Positions 44,168 to 54,830 of a stretch of 64,000 bases of DNA are shown here, piece after piece. This DNA comes from Notospermus geniculatus. Lineage: Eukaryota; Nemertea; Pilidiophora; Heteronemertea; Lineidae. Both the position numbers and the translations under genes were made by a program. The notes beneath the pieces were generated by a model, which made no database searches, was not told the DNA's origin, and worked only from the letters and a program-made list of their open reading frames with translations. Position 1 is the first letter of the stretch; each line of letters opens with the position of its first letter. The stretch spans positions 396,204 to 460,203 of the forward strand of contig NMRB01000092.1 of NCBI GenBank assembly GCA_002633025.1. Reading direction: 5' to 3'.

Positions 44168-44415
44168 TCTGTGTGTCGTGTGTCAGTGTGCCCCTTTATT
44201 CTTTTGGAAACACAGGCAGATAGATCGACACGTTTCCCATTATGACATGTGCCCTATTGTCAAGTCGCAGCATATTCTGTAAAGAATATGAAGGGAACAC
44301 TCACAGATGGGGAACACTCAAAAACCTTACAACGGTACTGAAGAGTTCGTCGTATGAAAAACAAAACAAATAAAGATGGGGGGAATAACAAAGGAAATAT
44401 CATGCAAAGGGAGTA

Positions 44416-44660
44416 AGAAATAAAGTGGAAAATAAGAAGTGGGAATGTTTGGAATTTTGCGCGAATTTTTCAATTTCTGAAATTGGGAGAAAAGTTGTTC
44501 CTATTTTGAGAAATATCGCCCGAAAAATCAGATAAAATGTCTTGTCATTTTTAGAAAACTTCTCAAAATCGGAGAAAAAAATTCTCCCAATTTGAGAAAT
44601 TGAAAAATTCTCCAAAAAATTTCCTAAATTTCTCACTTCTTATTTTCCACTTTTATTTCT
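44416..44660. mobile_element. 245-bp palindromic MITE, TA target
   Basis: AGAAATAAAGTGGAAAATAA pairs with TTATTTTCCACTTTTATTTC; arms of about 100 bases include CAATTTC and CTCCCAATTT words. TA lies on both sides (44414-44415, 44661-44662). It ends about 145 bases before the first gene of the tandem family. Confidence 0.85.
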
Positions 44661-44804
44661 TACCTTCTTTCCAGGAATTACCAACAGCTGGTTAGACCGT
44701 CAACATTGCGATTAAACATAAACGTCATGCAAGTGAAAAAGATGACAAATATTTCCTTACGCTTTTTTGCAATGTAACTGTATGATGCAGTTATTTTTTG
44801 GCAG

Positions 44805-45757
44805 CTGGCGAAAAGTCGGACAGTTACCGGGAAGGTCCCAGTTTCAAAGTTCCACTACCTAAGTCGAAGTTTATGAGATTTGAAGTAGTATGTTGCATTA
44901 GTGTTACTTTTATTGGTTTCTCTATTGGTCGGAAAGACGTTAGAGTCGTTGGGCTTACTCCAACGGAGAACAGAGGAAAAAGTGACTACAAAGTCAAACA
45001 CTTGTTCAGCCTGCGGTATCGTTATAATGGGTACCGAATGGGTTCAATTGCAGGGACTGACATCTTATTCCGTCTACGAAAGAGAAAGGACAAATATTTT
45101 TCCTCACTTCTCTACGACATGTCTGGCAATTTTGTCGCAAGGTTAAAATACGAAAACTTTGTTCACCACTGGTATCAGAAACTGCTCCTAGGCAATGAAA
45201 ACGTTGGTACCAAATGGGCAGTTATGATCAAGTGCAGACGCCGTGTCTACGCCGGTTTCTGTCACCTCCAATTATTTAGCGTCCACAGAGGAAAAACTCC
45301 ACAAATAATCGTCCTAAGAAAAGTGCGACAGCTTCTGTGGCGAAAAAAAGGACTTGCTTTGAAGGCTGTCTGGCTTCGACGTGGTATCCTAGTCCTTAGC
45401 TACTGGTTTGGGAAGTATAAATCATACTTCTTTACAAAATCCAGTGGCTATGAGAAAAAGTACCAGACTTTGATAGGTTCACTGAAGGCGTACATGATCC
45501 TTAGTTACGATTTATCATACTTGGATTACTTAGATAACGAGGTACTAGAGATTGAAATAAACAGACGAGGCTCAAATCATAGTTGCTCTATCGTCAGAAT
45601 TCCACTATGTGGACCCTTACACAACCTCTCATTCACATCAACAGAAATTCTTGGCCTACCTAATTCTAATTTCTACTTCGCTGTAGACCGGTATGGGAAT
45701 TTATTGCTTGTGTCAAGACAAGATATATTTGTGAAGTCGTATCGTTCAATTTTATAG
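44805..45757 (+). CDS. Unrecognised basic protein, tandem family copy 1
   Basis: I do not recognise this family. The frame is open from an AG acceptor (TTATTTTTTGGCAG, ending 44804) to a stop at 45757. The exon enters with two bases of a split codon, so a short upstream coding exon is likely; the first internal ATG is at 44873 (MRFEVVCC). From the acceptor the product is about 316 residues. It is rich in K, R, Y and aromatic residues, with no obvious signal peptide; CCISVTFIGFSIG near the start is weakly hydrophobic. The C-terminal region IVRIPLCGPLHN...FAVDRYGNLLLVSRQ aligns with IVKVPLCGRLLY...IAYDEMDNLLVSDRK of the gene 340 bases downstream, showing tandem duplication. Regularly spaced beta-strand-like segments suggest a repeat fold, but that is a guess. 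Confidence 0.65.
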
Positions 45758-45786
45758 ATCAGGACGAAGAACAAGAGTTCTATTAA

Positions 45787-46002
45787 AGGGCCACGATATT
45801 GCCAGTTTTTAGTGTCGATAGCCGGCGCCACCGGCGTTGATTGCATCATTCTCCAATACCGTAGTCTCCCCTTTCGCCCCGGTGTTGGAGAATGTATGAT
45901 TACAATGCAATGCATACGTGTATACCCTAGGAACGAGAGTTACTCTTCATGGGGCGAGGTTGATAAGCGGCATTTCAACAACATTGACAATAGAGGTATC
46001 CC
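45787..46002. mobile_element. 216-bp element, TTAA flanks, copy 2
   Basis: Same family and length as 13872-14087. It fills most of the spacer between tandem family copies 1 and 2. Confidence 0.85.
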
Positions 46003-46093
46003 TTAACTCGGGTATATTAATTTAGCGCAGGATGGGGACGAAATTCTGTGCCTCTTTTAGTTTGAATAAAAATGTGTAATATTCTTTCTTCCG

Positions 46094-47002
46094 ATGAAAA
46101 TAGGTTCCAAAACTCCTTTTAAACTGGAAAAGCAAATTCCTCTCAAAAAACCATCTGATGTCATCGTATTCTACTACGGTTTGGGGTCATTTCTTTTGAT
46201 ATTCAAATGCCAAACCAACTGGCGGGTAGAAATGTTGCAAATAATTGGCCAGGGCTTGAATGGACGCTTTATTTACGTAAGGAAACAGTTATTTGAACTC
46301 CGAGAACGCATAGAACACGTTCAAGTGTGTAAAATGGAAAATAGAACACCTCTTCTATTCCGCAGTGGACGTATTTGGAATGGCTACACGGTTCCTGGGA
46401 AGTATGTAATTTCTAATGTTGTTGTCCAGCGTCGGTCAGGAATTGCAGACTTGCTCATCGATGGAGACTCGGCAATTGTTCTCCAAGTTAGGAAGCGGCG
46501 CAGAAGTAGAGTATCTTTTACGACAATCCTACAAGGAAAGGTAAGGCGTGTCGGCATGGTGCTTTTAATAGAACCACTAATGTTAGAAGTCGAATCAACG
46601 GCACATCGAGGTAAAACTTCTGTGTTAGCTTTGTGGCTTTACGCAGGTTGCATTTTTTTCCAAGACAGGCTTTATGTAAGGGCACGTGTGAGAAGTCATA
46701 ACAAACGTGGACGAACATTTACAAATGTAAATCACGGATTTTACCTGCGACCTCTTTTACGGTTGTGGACGGTCCCCTCAGATTCCTTCATGATCAGAGT
46801 CAAAATTTACGGATCCAGAAAATATTTTATCGTCAAAGTTCCTCTTTGTGGTAGATTACTTTACCGTAAATACGAGCCGGAGATGCTGATGAGATTACGA
46901 CATGATGATTACATGATAGCGTATGATGAAATGGACAACCTACTTGTGTCCGATCGAAAGTATCGGAGATCGATTGATGTTTACTCACGTTTGGAGATTT
47001 GA
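46094..47002 (+). CDS. Unrecognised basic protein, tandem family copy 2
   Basis: Open from ATG 46094 to stop 47002, 302 residues. A possible AG acceptor lies 8-11 bases inside (ending 46104) and would enter in the same phase as copy 1, so either this is the start codon or the exon is spliced from upstream. The protein is basic with many short hydrophobic stretches (VIVFYYGLGSFLLIF near residue 23). Alignment by eye with copy 1 is clearest in the last 70 residues around PLCG and DNLLVSDR, and weaker elsewhere, so the duplication is old. Family unknown; function not inferred. Confidence 0.65.
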   Translation: MKIGSKTPFKLEKQIPLKKPSDVIVFYYGLGSFLLIFKCQTNWRVEMLQIIGQGLNGRFIYVRKQLFELRERIEHVQVCKMENRTPLLFRSGRIWNGYTVPGKYVISNVVVQRRSGIADLLIDGDSAIVLQVRKRRRSRVSFTTILQGKVRRVGMVLLIEPLMLEVESTAHRGKTSVLALWLYAGCIFFQDRLYVRARVRSHNKRGRTFTNVNHGFYLRPLLRLWTVPSDSFMIRVKIYGSRKYFIVKVPLCGRLLYRKYEPEMLMRLRHDDYMIAYDEMDNLLVSDRKYRRSIDVYSRLEI

Positions 47003-47246
47003 GTGGTAGCACACACACTGAAATCTCAGTGTCTAAAGCTAAGCGTACTAAGCATATTATAAGGGCGGCGCACACGTGCGACTAAAATGGAGGCAACTAC
47101 CGATGCGACTACTACGCCGATGCGACTACTACGCCGCATGCGATAATTACCCTTGAAGTCGATCAGTGATGTCATCGGGACATCACTGATCTTCCAAGGA
47201 AGCATTTCGTCGCAAACGAGTCAACAAAAACTAAAAAAATTAAAAT

Positions 47247-47724
47247 ATGTTCAGTCGCTGCTGTGGTCGCAAGGTCCGTCGCCTAGAAAATTGCTCGAAA
47301 AATCGCAAGTGTGCGCCACCCGTTAGTTATAGAGAGTACACTAGTGTTCCACTGGTGTTCGGCCTGCGGCAAGGGACGAATGAAAAATTCGTAGATCTTC
47401 GTAGACTGTCGTCTATGTTCGTAGTGATTCTCTGGCTCCATGATCCTATGCAAAACACATTAATGCTAAATATCGCAGCTTGTCGAGGGAATGTCGCAGA
47501 CTTCAGATTTGCCCCTTGTGGGGACCCTACTATTAGGAATCAACTATGAATCATTTAAGAACTGCAAGAAACTTTTGAGAATTGGAACCGGAAAAATTTC
47601 CGATTCGGGATATGTGGTGGCGATGAACTCGCGCGAATTCATGTTCCAGGAGGCGTTGCTCTTCTTGGAGTATGATTCCACAAGAGACACACTGCTTGGA
47701 GAGTTATCTCTGCCTGATGCCTAG
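47247..47724 (+). pseudogene. Tandem family copy 3, frameshifted and shortened
   Basis: The frame from ATG 47247 reads to FAPCGDPTIRNQL and stops at 47549, while the neighbouring frame from about 47500 continues LPLVGTLLLGINYESF...GYVVAMNSREF to 47724. The PCG / PLVG junction lies exactly where copies 1 and 2 have PLCG, so a single-base shift near 47520 splits one ancestral frame. The N-terminal half of the family is missing. A 17-base duplication (CGATGCGACTACTACGC twice) lies just upstream at about 47100-47135. Confidence 0.6.
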
Positions 47725-48139
47725 GCGACCCTACGTGCAAACAAGGATTTTTGTAACCACTGAAACACTACTCTATTGGGGAATAAGAGACCAGCTTCAT
47801 GTTCTATCGACAATCCAATAGGAAACTGGGATCCATGCCAACCTGGCGAAGATTAAGAGAACTCCGCATAACTTTTCTGCTGGCGGGGATTATCAAACAT
47901 TAAGTAGAGTAGCTTTTTGACTAGTTTGAGATGGCCTCCTCCGTACTTACTAGGGCCAATAATGCTATGGCTTCGGCCCTGACGGAAATACAAGTACAAA
48001 TGCAACATCAAAAATTTAAAAGTAGACATCCGAAAGATTTGATCCGAATGATTTTGTAGCATATCGTAGTGTCACCGTTGATTAACAGACATGACAGACG
48101 GCGCTGTGCGTCATGGCCATGAACAATTCAGACTTTTTA
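47725..48139. other. No gene seen
   Basis: Nothing recognisable in this stretch. Confidence 0.5.
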
Positions 48140-48144
48140 AGTTG

Positions 48145-48400
48145 CAGGGTCGGATCCGGGGGATTTTTGGCAGTAGAGCAATTTTTTGCAAGAAAAATTC
48201 AATCACATAAAAAATTTCGAGTATTCTGCTCTCAGATGCCAGGAAAATGCATCTGCATCTAAAAGCACTTAAATTGTCAAATTTTTCCCCGAGCGGGCCC
48301 CCAGACCCCCTTTGGGCTCCGCGCGTTCACTGCTCAGCACCTCTGTCGAGCTCCCGGGGTCAAGCTACGCCCCCTTTCTTCAACCCGGGATCCGACCCTG
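48145..48400. mobile_element. 256-bp MITE, CAGGGTCGGATC ends, copy 2
   Basis: Starts CAGGGTCGGATCC, ends GGATCCGACCCTG, flanked by AGTTG on both sides (48140-48144, 48401-48405), a clean 5-bp duplication. Confidence 0.85.
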
Positions 48401-48405
48401 AGTTG

Positions 48406-49189
48406 GATGGAGGAAGGAAGGGGATTACTGTGACAACGTGGTATGTGGTATCGGAGTAGCATGGAGGTGTTTCCCGAGTTGCTAACGCAGGAATGGAAGA
48501 AGGAGACAGTTTGGGAGATCAGAGGTAGTCGTGGTAGTGGGATGCCGTATGGGGATGGGAAAGGAGTGAGAGAGAGGTGTGAAGGGGAGGAAAACGGTAG
48601 TGGGAGGAGACCCTGGCTGACATAAGTCGAAAGACTCACTTTAGGATCGGCCTGGTGTGAAGGCCTCAGCAAGTAAAAAGTATAATCCCCCCCCCCCCCN
48701 CATGCACCATTACTGGAAACTTTCCCCGGATTCCGATCTGGGTATGATTTAACGTCAGTAAACTCCACAATTGGGGCGGACTTTGACATGCTCCCAGACA
48801 GCAAGAACGACCCAGTGGGCCTCTTGTTCTTGCTGTTGGGACTAAGACCTTCGCGTCAGGTCCCTGTGTGAGATATCAGGCCTGGGCTGAGGCAGATCAG
48901 GGGGAAACGACCTTTTTGCCGTTTTTTGCCCAAAATCCGCATGAAAATCAGGTTTTTTGTTTGGCTTCGGGGCAACTGGGCCCCCTGCCCCCCCCCCCGC
49001 TAAATAGGGCCTAATTAGGCCCTGCAGATGGAGGCCCATCGGCGGTAGCCTAAGTAGGGTGGCTAGGAGAGGGTGATGAGGCCCAGCACTGCGCAAAGGA
49101 TGCTTTCACGGAGGGTTGGTAGACTCCCGAACAAAGGGTCATCAGCAAGGCTTGCTTTCTCTCAGGGGGCGGTCCATGATTCGGTAACG
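48406..49189. other. No gene; poly-C tract with one N at 48700
   Basis: A run of about 13 C precedes a single unknown base. Another C-run lies near 48990. The ORFs crossing here are not supported. Confidence 0.5.
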
Positions 49190-49191
49190 TA

Positions 49192-50234
49192 AGAAGACCG
49201 GAATACACCGGAAATACGCCGGAATACACCAGAATATCGCCAAAAACAGGGTTAAAAGGCTCAGTATTATTAGTGAGGCAATGTATCATATCAATCCAAT
49301 GCAAAAATTTACAATACCAGTCTCAATATCCGACCCATTCGAACAGAAACATCGCCCGATGGGTGTTTTCCGCGATCGACCGCCGCCATATTGGATAACC
49401 TCAAACACGCGTGCAAGCGCCGAAAACACCTGATGCGATATTTCTGAAGTTGTCTGTGTGGATTTTGAGCTGCATGATCTTGCCGGTATCTGCCTCGTAT
49501 CCACTAATACATACCATAGCTACAGCATAACATCCTGAGAATCCCAGGGCTTCGCGCTCGCTCACTCGCACTATGCCCTGAGGACATCCGCCCGATTTCA
49601 TGGGTAACTGGCGAAAGAAATCCTTTCGCCCAATCAGCATCGCGTTCATGCAATGACGTCATTCATTAGAGCTGGGCCTCCACTTCGTGTTGTGAAGATG
49701 GGACAAATCGCACTTCGATTCCCCGACAAACTCGCTGAATTTTTGACTATTCCTGAATTAACTTCGCGTCAAAGTGGTTCTCATGGATTATGTACATAAT
49801 GACTACCTATCAATAGGTTCAAAACACGAAGGTATGATCCAGTTCATGTGTTTGGGGCAGCTGTCATTCGACAGCGTGCATAAATTATGGAATGAGATAC
49901 AGTTCTATTTGCCTGGTGCCCGTTAACTCGTAACACCAGATGTGTGTGCAGACGTTGCGGCACTAGGCACGGTGTTTGGTATGTTACATCAAGTGGCGTT
50001 CCCCCACTGCAGTGCATGGATTATTCGTGAATTACCAATTGGCGAGCACACACGAGGGAACAGCCGTCTTCCCCACTGAAACGGGATGGATTTCCTCAGG
50101 GCATTAGGGAGGGTACGACCGTAAATGACCTGAGATTTCAGGATGCAGCATAAGAGTGAAATTAAACCCTTGGTATCGTGTTTTCGGCAGTATTTCGGTG
50201 TATTCCGGCGGATTCCGCTGTATTCCGGTCTTCT
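49192..50234. mobile_element. 1.04-kb inverted-repeat element, TA target
   Basis: AGAAGACCGGAATACACCGG pairs with CCGCTGTATTCCGGTCTTCT; the arms contain repeated CCGGAATACA units. TA lies at 49190-49191 and 50235-50236. No transposase-like ORF inside. Confidence 0.8.
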
Positions 50235-50236
50235 TA

Positions 50237-50935
50237 TGAATGAGGTCTAATTAATGATGATTACGCCTTAATTATCATTGGCTCATACTGATCGGTGGTC
50301 ATGAATATTCATTATTGTTTGCTTGCCATCTAGCCTAAGACTAATTTCTGTATTCGGCAAGCGTTTTGCTTGCCAAATAACCACTTCCTACAAAATAATC
50401 TGGCTCGGTTCCAGAGCTCGCAGACAGTGACTATCGGCGATTTTCTCTATCTAGTGTAAGGGCTGTGGATAGTTTCCTATCGACAGTTTTTCAAATACCG
50501 TACTGTCCACAGTTTGCATTCGGGTAAGACAAAGGACAGGATTGAAATTTCACAAGGATTATGGACAATTTATGTTATAATTTGCATCCGCATACCACCC
50601 TGTGTTATATACGCATAACAAGCCATAAAAAAATTAGCTTAAGACCCCAGGGTTATACAGCTTCAAATTATCATCATCATCATCATCATCACGTGGAACC
50701 GCGCCTTAACTGTCAGGTGATGGTGCATCGGTGCCCACAGCCCTATATGTGGTTGATACACATTGAGCGTCGCTGCTGAATGGAAGTCGTTTCGGCCGTC
50801 GTGTGCGAAAGAAATGAAAATTCCCGCGAAACGTTGCGTTCGACGTGGAACCAACTTGTGTCACCCAAAATAACTCCTGTGGTCAAGGTGCGGAAAACGC
50901 CTTCGTATTCATGATAGAAGAACCAGTAAATCAGT
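50237..50935. other. No gene; ATC trinucleotide repeat
   Basis: ATC repeats lie at about 50669-50690. Nothing else seen. Confidence 0.5.
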
Positions 50936-50945
50936 GTCCTCCCCT

Positions 50946-51125
50946 ATTAAAGCTGAACTTAATATATATAAACCCCAAGCGGCAGAGGTAGAAATTACGA
51001 ACAGCCACAAGGCACTTCCAAACTACCTTCCAAAAAATGAAAAATAATCCGTGATGGCACCGAGATTCGAACCCACAACCCTCTGATCGATTCGCCAACC
51101 TCTTTCTGTACGGGCCACGAAGACT
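50946..51125 (-). repeat. tRNA-derived SINE, internally deleted copy
   Basis: On the minus strand: head with AGAAAGAGGTTGGCGAATCG and B-box GGTTCGAATCT, then body ending GGTAGTTTGGAAGTGCC and the 3' tail CCGCTTGGGGTTTATA...TTCAGCTTTAA. Compared with the copy at 51233-51502 it lacks about 85 internal bases. Confidence 0.75.
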
Positions 51126-51232
51126 ACTTGCTTGCATGACGACAATTCCGATCGCTTTATTTCCTCATGGTGATCTTCAAAACCACAGCGCCTTTATTGT
51201 AGATCGTTGTCGCCGAATGTAAGTAGTCACAT

Positions 51233-51502
51233 TGTGGCGCAAATAGAAAGAGGTTGGCGAATCGATCATAGGGTTGTGGGTTCGAATTTCGGTACCGTAA
51301 CAGATTATTTTTCGTTTGTGTCTCATTTGGCAGCTGTGCCGAACTCTTTCCTCGTCAGGAGCGTGGTGGCAAGTGAAACCAACTGTGTGACCGTCCAAGA
51401 GGGGTGTGTCGTTTTCAGAGGTAGTTTGGAAGTGCCTTGTGGCTGTTCGTAATGTCTACCTCTGCCGCTTGGGGTTTATATCTATTAAGTTCAGCTTTAA
51501 TG
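51233..51502 (+). repeat. tRNA-derived SINE, full copy
   Basis: About 270 bases: tRNA-like head (GGTTGGCGAATCGATCATAG, B-box GGTTCGAATTT), unique body, then the same 3' end as the neighbouring copy (CTACCTCTGCCGCTTGGGG ... TTCAGCTTTAA). It stands head-to-head with that copy, about 110 bases apart. Confidence 0.75.
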
Positions 51503-51661
51503 TGGCTGACTTATGACGGGATGATTCGACAGCGGCCATGGCGATGCAGGACACTTAATGACACAACACCCTCTTAGACTCATTTTGGAAGCAATGATTT
51601 CACTTAGTCCCTGTTTGTTGCCCAGCCGAACCGTTACGCCTGAACGTCTACCTTCCCTACT

Positions 51662-51957
51662 AAAAAAAATCTCTGTAGGGTGTGACAGGGTGTTCTTGGG
51701 TGCTCTAGGGTATTCTTGTGTGTTCTTGGGTAGACTGTTTCAAAATACCCATTGAGCAAAGGGTGTTCTAGGGTATCTTTAGGGTGTTGTAGGGTATCTC
51801 TGGAGTACCCGTACAACCCTACAGGTACCCTAGAACACCCTAAAGATACCCTAGAACACCATTCACTCAATGGGTATTTTGAAACAGTCTACCCAAGAAC
51901 ACCCAAGAATACCCTACAGCACCCAAGAACACCCTGTCACACCCTACAGAGATATTT
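51662..51957. mobile_element. Foldback made of TAGGGT / ACCCTA words
   Basis: A palindrome of about 296 bases: ATCTCTGTAGGGTGTGACAG at the left and its complement at the right. The arms consist largely of GGGTGTTCT, TAGGGTATCT and their complements. Flanks CTAAAA and TTTTAG extend the pairing. Confidence 0.85.
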
Positions 51958-52571
51958 TAGTTGGGTTCAACTGCATCTGCCACCAAGTTCCATTCTCAAC
52001 GGGTATATTCCCAGATTTTTATGGGAAGAGAGAATGGCATGGATGTGTCAGACTGGGGGGTGGAAAATAGACGGTGCGCAATTGCTTCCAGTGATGTCAG
52101 ACATGAATGCTGCCCAGTTGAGCTACTGAATATGATTCATTTAACTGTAAAACGTCTTGCACTTGCAGCACATCACGTTGTAGCTGCAGAGTGTATGGAC
52201 CACCCTGTTCACCTGCTTGCGGGCAGCCAACAACAAACAAGTAAGAGAAACTGATGAGGTCGATGAAGAGGAACAATAGCCATACCGAATATTCAATTTG
52301 TGCTTAAAAAGTGGTTTTTTTAGAGTGATATATTACTTGACATTGATACCAAGGTTACTATCTTAACATTCATACCAATTTCAAAATTGGTATACATTCC
52401 ACAAGATTCAAACAAGAGACTGACAATCATGGAGATGTGTAGAAACGACAAAGAAATTATGGTACATGTTGGGGTTGGCAAACAAATGGGGTTGCTATTT
52501 TTGAAGCTGTCATAAAATTTGTTTTCATCCTGATGGCACAATATAGTATTTTTATTCCTCCCATCTTATTC
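51958..52571. other. No supported gene
   Basis: A 97-codon ORF at 51961-52254 lacks support. Nothing else recognised. Confidence 0.45.
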
Positions 52572-52829
52572 CTTGACCCCTAAAACCTGGGTGTAGACAC
52601 CGAAATGGTTGAGCTGGGATGAATAATAAGAGAGATAGGTCTATTTTGGGTATCGGCAGCCATTTTGGAGGCCATCTTGGATTTAGTAAATTGTACTTCT
52701 GTTGTTTTCAATGTGCTCCTTGACCCCTAAAACCAGGGGTAGACACCAAAATTACCCTTTTAAGTTCGACAATAAGAGAGTTATGGCTGTTCTATTGTAG
52801 GCCTATTAGCGGCCATCTTGGATTTACCC
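52572..52829. repeat. Two imperfect tandem units outside the transposon
   Basis: CCTTGACCCCTAAAACC, GGTGTAGACACC / GGGTAGACACC, AATAAGAGAG and GGCCATCTTGGATTTA recur in order at about 52572 and 52721. The same GCCATCTTGGATTT word appears in the 3' part of the neighbouring transposon. Confidence 0.7.
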
Positions 52830-52839
52830 CCTTTCGATG

Positions 52840-52905
52840 CAACCTCGTACCCAGGGGTTTGTGCGCTCCTGGGCTCTGGGTTGACGCTTACAAACCCCTG
52901 GTCTC
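52840..52905 (+). repeat. Left terminal inverted repeat with subterminal hairpin
   Basis: After CAACCTCGTA comes CCAGGGGTTTGT, then a loop of about 26 bases, then ACAAACCCCTGG. The right end has the same plan, so a stem built on CCAGGGG is conserved at both ends although the loops differ. Confidence 0.75.
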
Positions 52906-53484
52906 ATATCTGAATTCCGGCATGTGATTGGTCGCCCGAAGTAGAAGAAAGTGATGTCACACAATCGTGACTATTATTAGTAACAAAGCACGTGTGTTTG
53001 CAGTTTTTTGTAAACATCATGCTTGCCCTCAGTTCGGCTAAGATTTGGTCATTTTGTGGTTCAACCAAGGGATTTTACCGTGTACAATCTAAATGGATAT
53101 TATATTCGAAACACATCTAGACGAACAGATGATGCAGGTAAGTATATAACGCCCGATCAACCGCAATTTTACTTATTTAATCGAGTCATATCCGTCTGTA
53201 CATTTTTGTACACAGTGATGCATGACGGAAAACTGACTCGATCAAACATTCGCTTTCAACCCCTAAACCACATTTTTATATGTTATTATAGAAATTACTA
53301 GTCTAAGAGTGCTAACAGATGTCGATTCAGTTAGTGACAGGCACAGAAAACTCTTATTTCGGTGTGTTTTGTTGATGAAATGAAGTCACTTACTCAGTGT
53401 CGGAGAATGAAGATAGGTGGCGCTGTGATGAGTTTCGGCTTCGGTATTCAAAATAATTAAACTTAAACAAAAACCAGTAGTGTA

Positions 53485-53810
53485 ATTCCAAATGGCACGA
53501 TTTGGGGGTCCAGTGGGAACTGAAAGCAGAAATTTGCCGACATGTCTAGTTCGATAGAGGATTGTTTCCGACACAAGAAAAACTTTGTCGGCACTTCGGG
53601 AAATTATTCTGACGGAAGTTACAGCCCATTTCCATGGCAACCTGTCCAAAAAACCTGTGATTTTGTAAATGCGTTTTGCGGCTCAATCAGAAATGGCATT
53701 GATATGATCCAAGTGTCGATTCTTATGTTTCTTGGGTCGGGCTATCCGATGGTCACAGTTGTACATTGTTGCAAGGTCACTGTTAAGGTCAAAGGTCAAG
53801 GTCAATTAAA
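53485..53810. repeat. Inner inverted block, left side
   Basis: Pairs with 61665-61965. Shared words include GGGAACTGAAAGCAGAAAT, GCCGACATGTCTA, AAAAACTTTGTCGGCA and GATTTTGTAAATGC. The left arm is about 390 bases further from the end than the right arm, so one side has gained or lost DNA. Confidence 0.8.
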
Positions 53811-54774
53811 AAATTTCGCGTTTTTCAATAAAAACCGAGTAGATCAACTGAAATGTTCGTTAGCTTAAGCAGTGTATGATTGCTGTATTTCGCCCGTTGG
53901 AGTTTATAAACATTCTTTATTGTCTCCACTTGGAAATGAGTCAATGGCATGAACTTGGAACAATTACTTGTCCGTTAATTTTGACCTTTTTTCACAGACG
54001 CCCTAACCACGACCTATACCTCTTTTTGCGCCATAATTGAATTGGTTTCATGTCTAAATTGAAATAAATGTTATTTATCGGTTATTTTAAATATTGCGCA
54101 CTCCCTAGGCAATTTTACAGACATCGGCAAGAGGTTTTTTAAATGAGGGAGTTTATGTTGCATTGGCATATTATCATTACTTCCTAACGCTGTTGCCATA
54201 GCAACAATATCTTAGTTATACATTTGCGATTATTTGTCTTAAAACCCTTATTTCGCAATGTGGATGAGGATCTCTCCTGAATGAAGTATCAGATGATGAC
54301 GTCACTTATGAGGCATGACGTCATGATGTCCTGACGTCATGACGCGGGAAAACAAAGGCGACTGGCAGCTTCCAGCGAAATTGTTGCAGCTCATGAGGGA
54401 GGCTGTGAGCCTGAAGATGGCGCCGCTTTCGTGCCCAATTTGCGCATTCGTTTTTACTTTTTGATGTAAATTTCGAGCGAAATCTTTCACAGAAGGTGAA
54501 AAAAGGTAAGATTCCATTCAGTACCAAAACAATCCTCGAGAGGATTAGGAAAAGCAAACAAAACACATTGCCATTTGCTGAAAAGGCGGACATCCCCAAG
54601 GAGACTGTTCGGCATGTGGAAGTATTGAAAGGCAACATGCGCAGCCTTGAAGCAGATTGCACCCTGCACATCCAAATGCCCCGCCCCTGTAGCCCTAAGG
54701 GAGATGTCATAGATAGAGAGGGAGATGTCCGGGGGGACTTGTCAGCGGGGCAGATATCCTTATAATATAGGGGG

Positions 54775-54830
54775 CACAAATCCGGGGGCAAATGTCCGTG
54801 TGGGGGGGGCAAATGTCTGGGGGGCAGAAT
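54775..54830. repeat. GGGGGCAAATGTCCG minisatellite
   Basis: About three degenerate units of GGGGGCA(C)AAATGTC inside the 5' part of the transposon. Confidence 0.65.

Noticed and set aside
48334-48804. 156-codon minus-strand ORF
   Set aside because: It crosses a MITE end, a poly-C tract and an unknown base; no motif or splice support.
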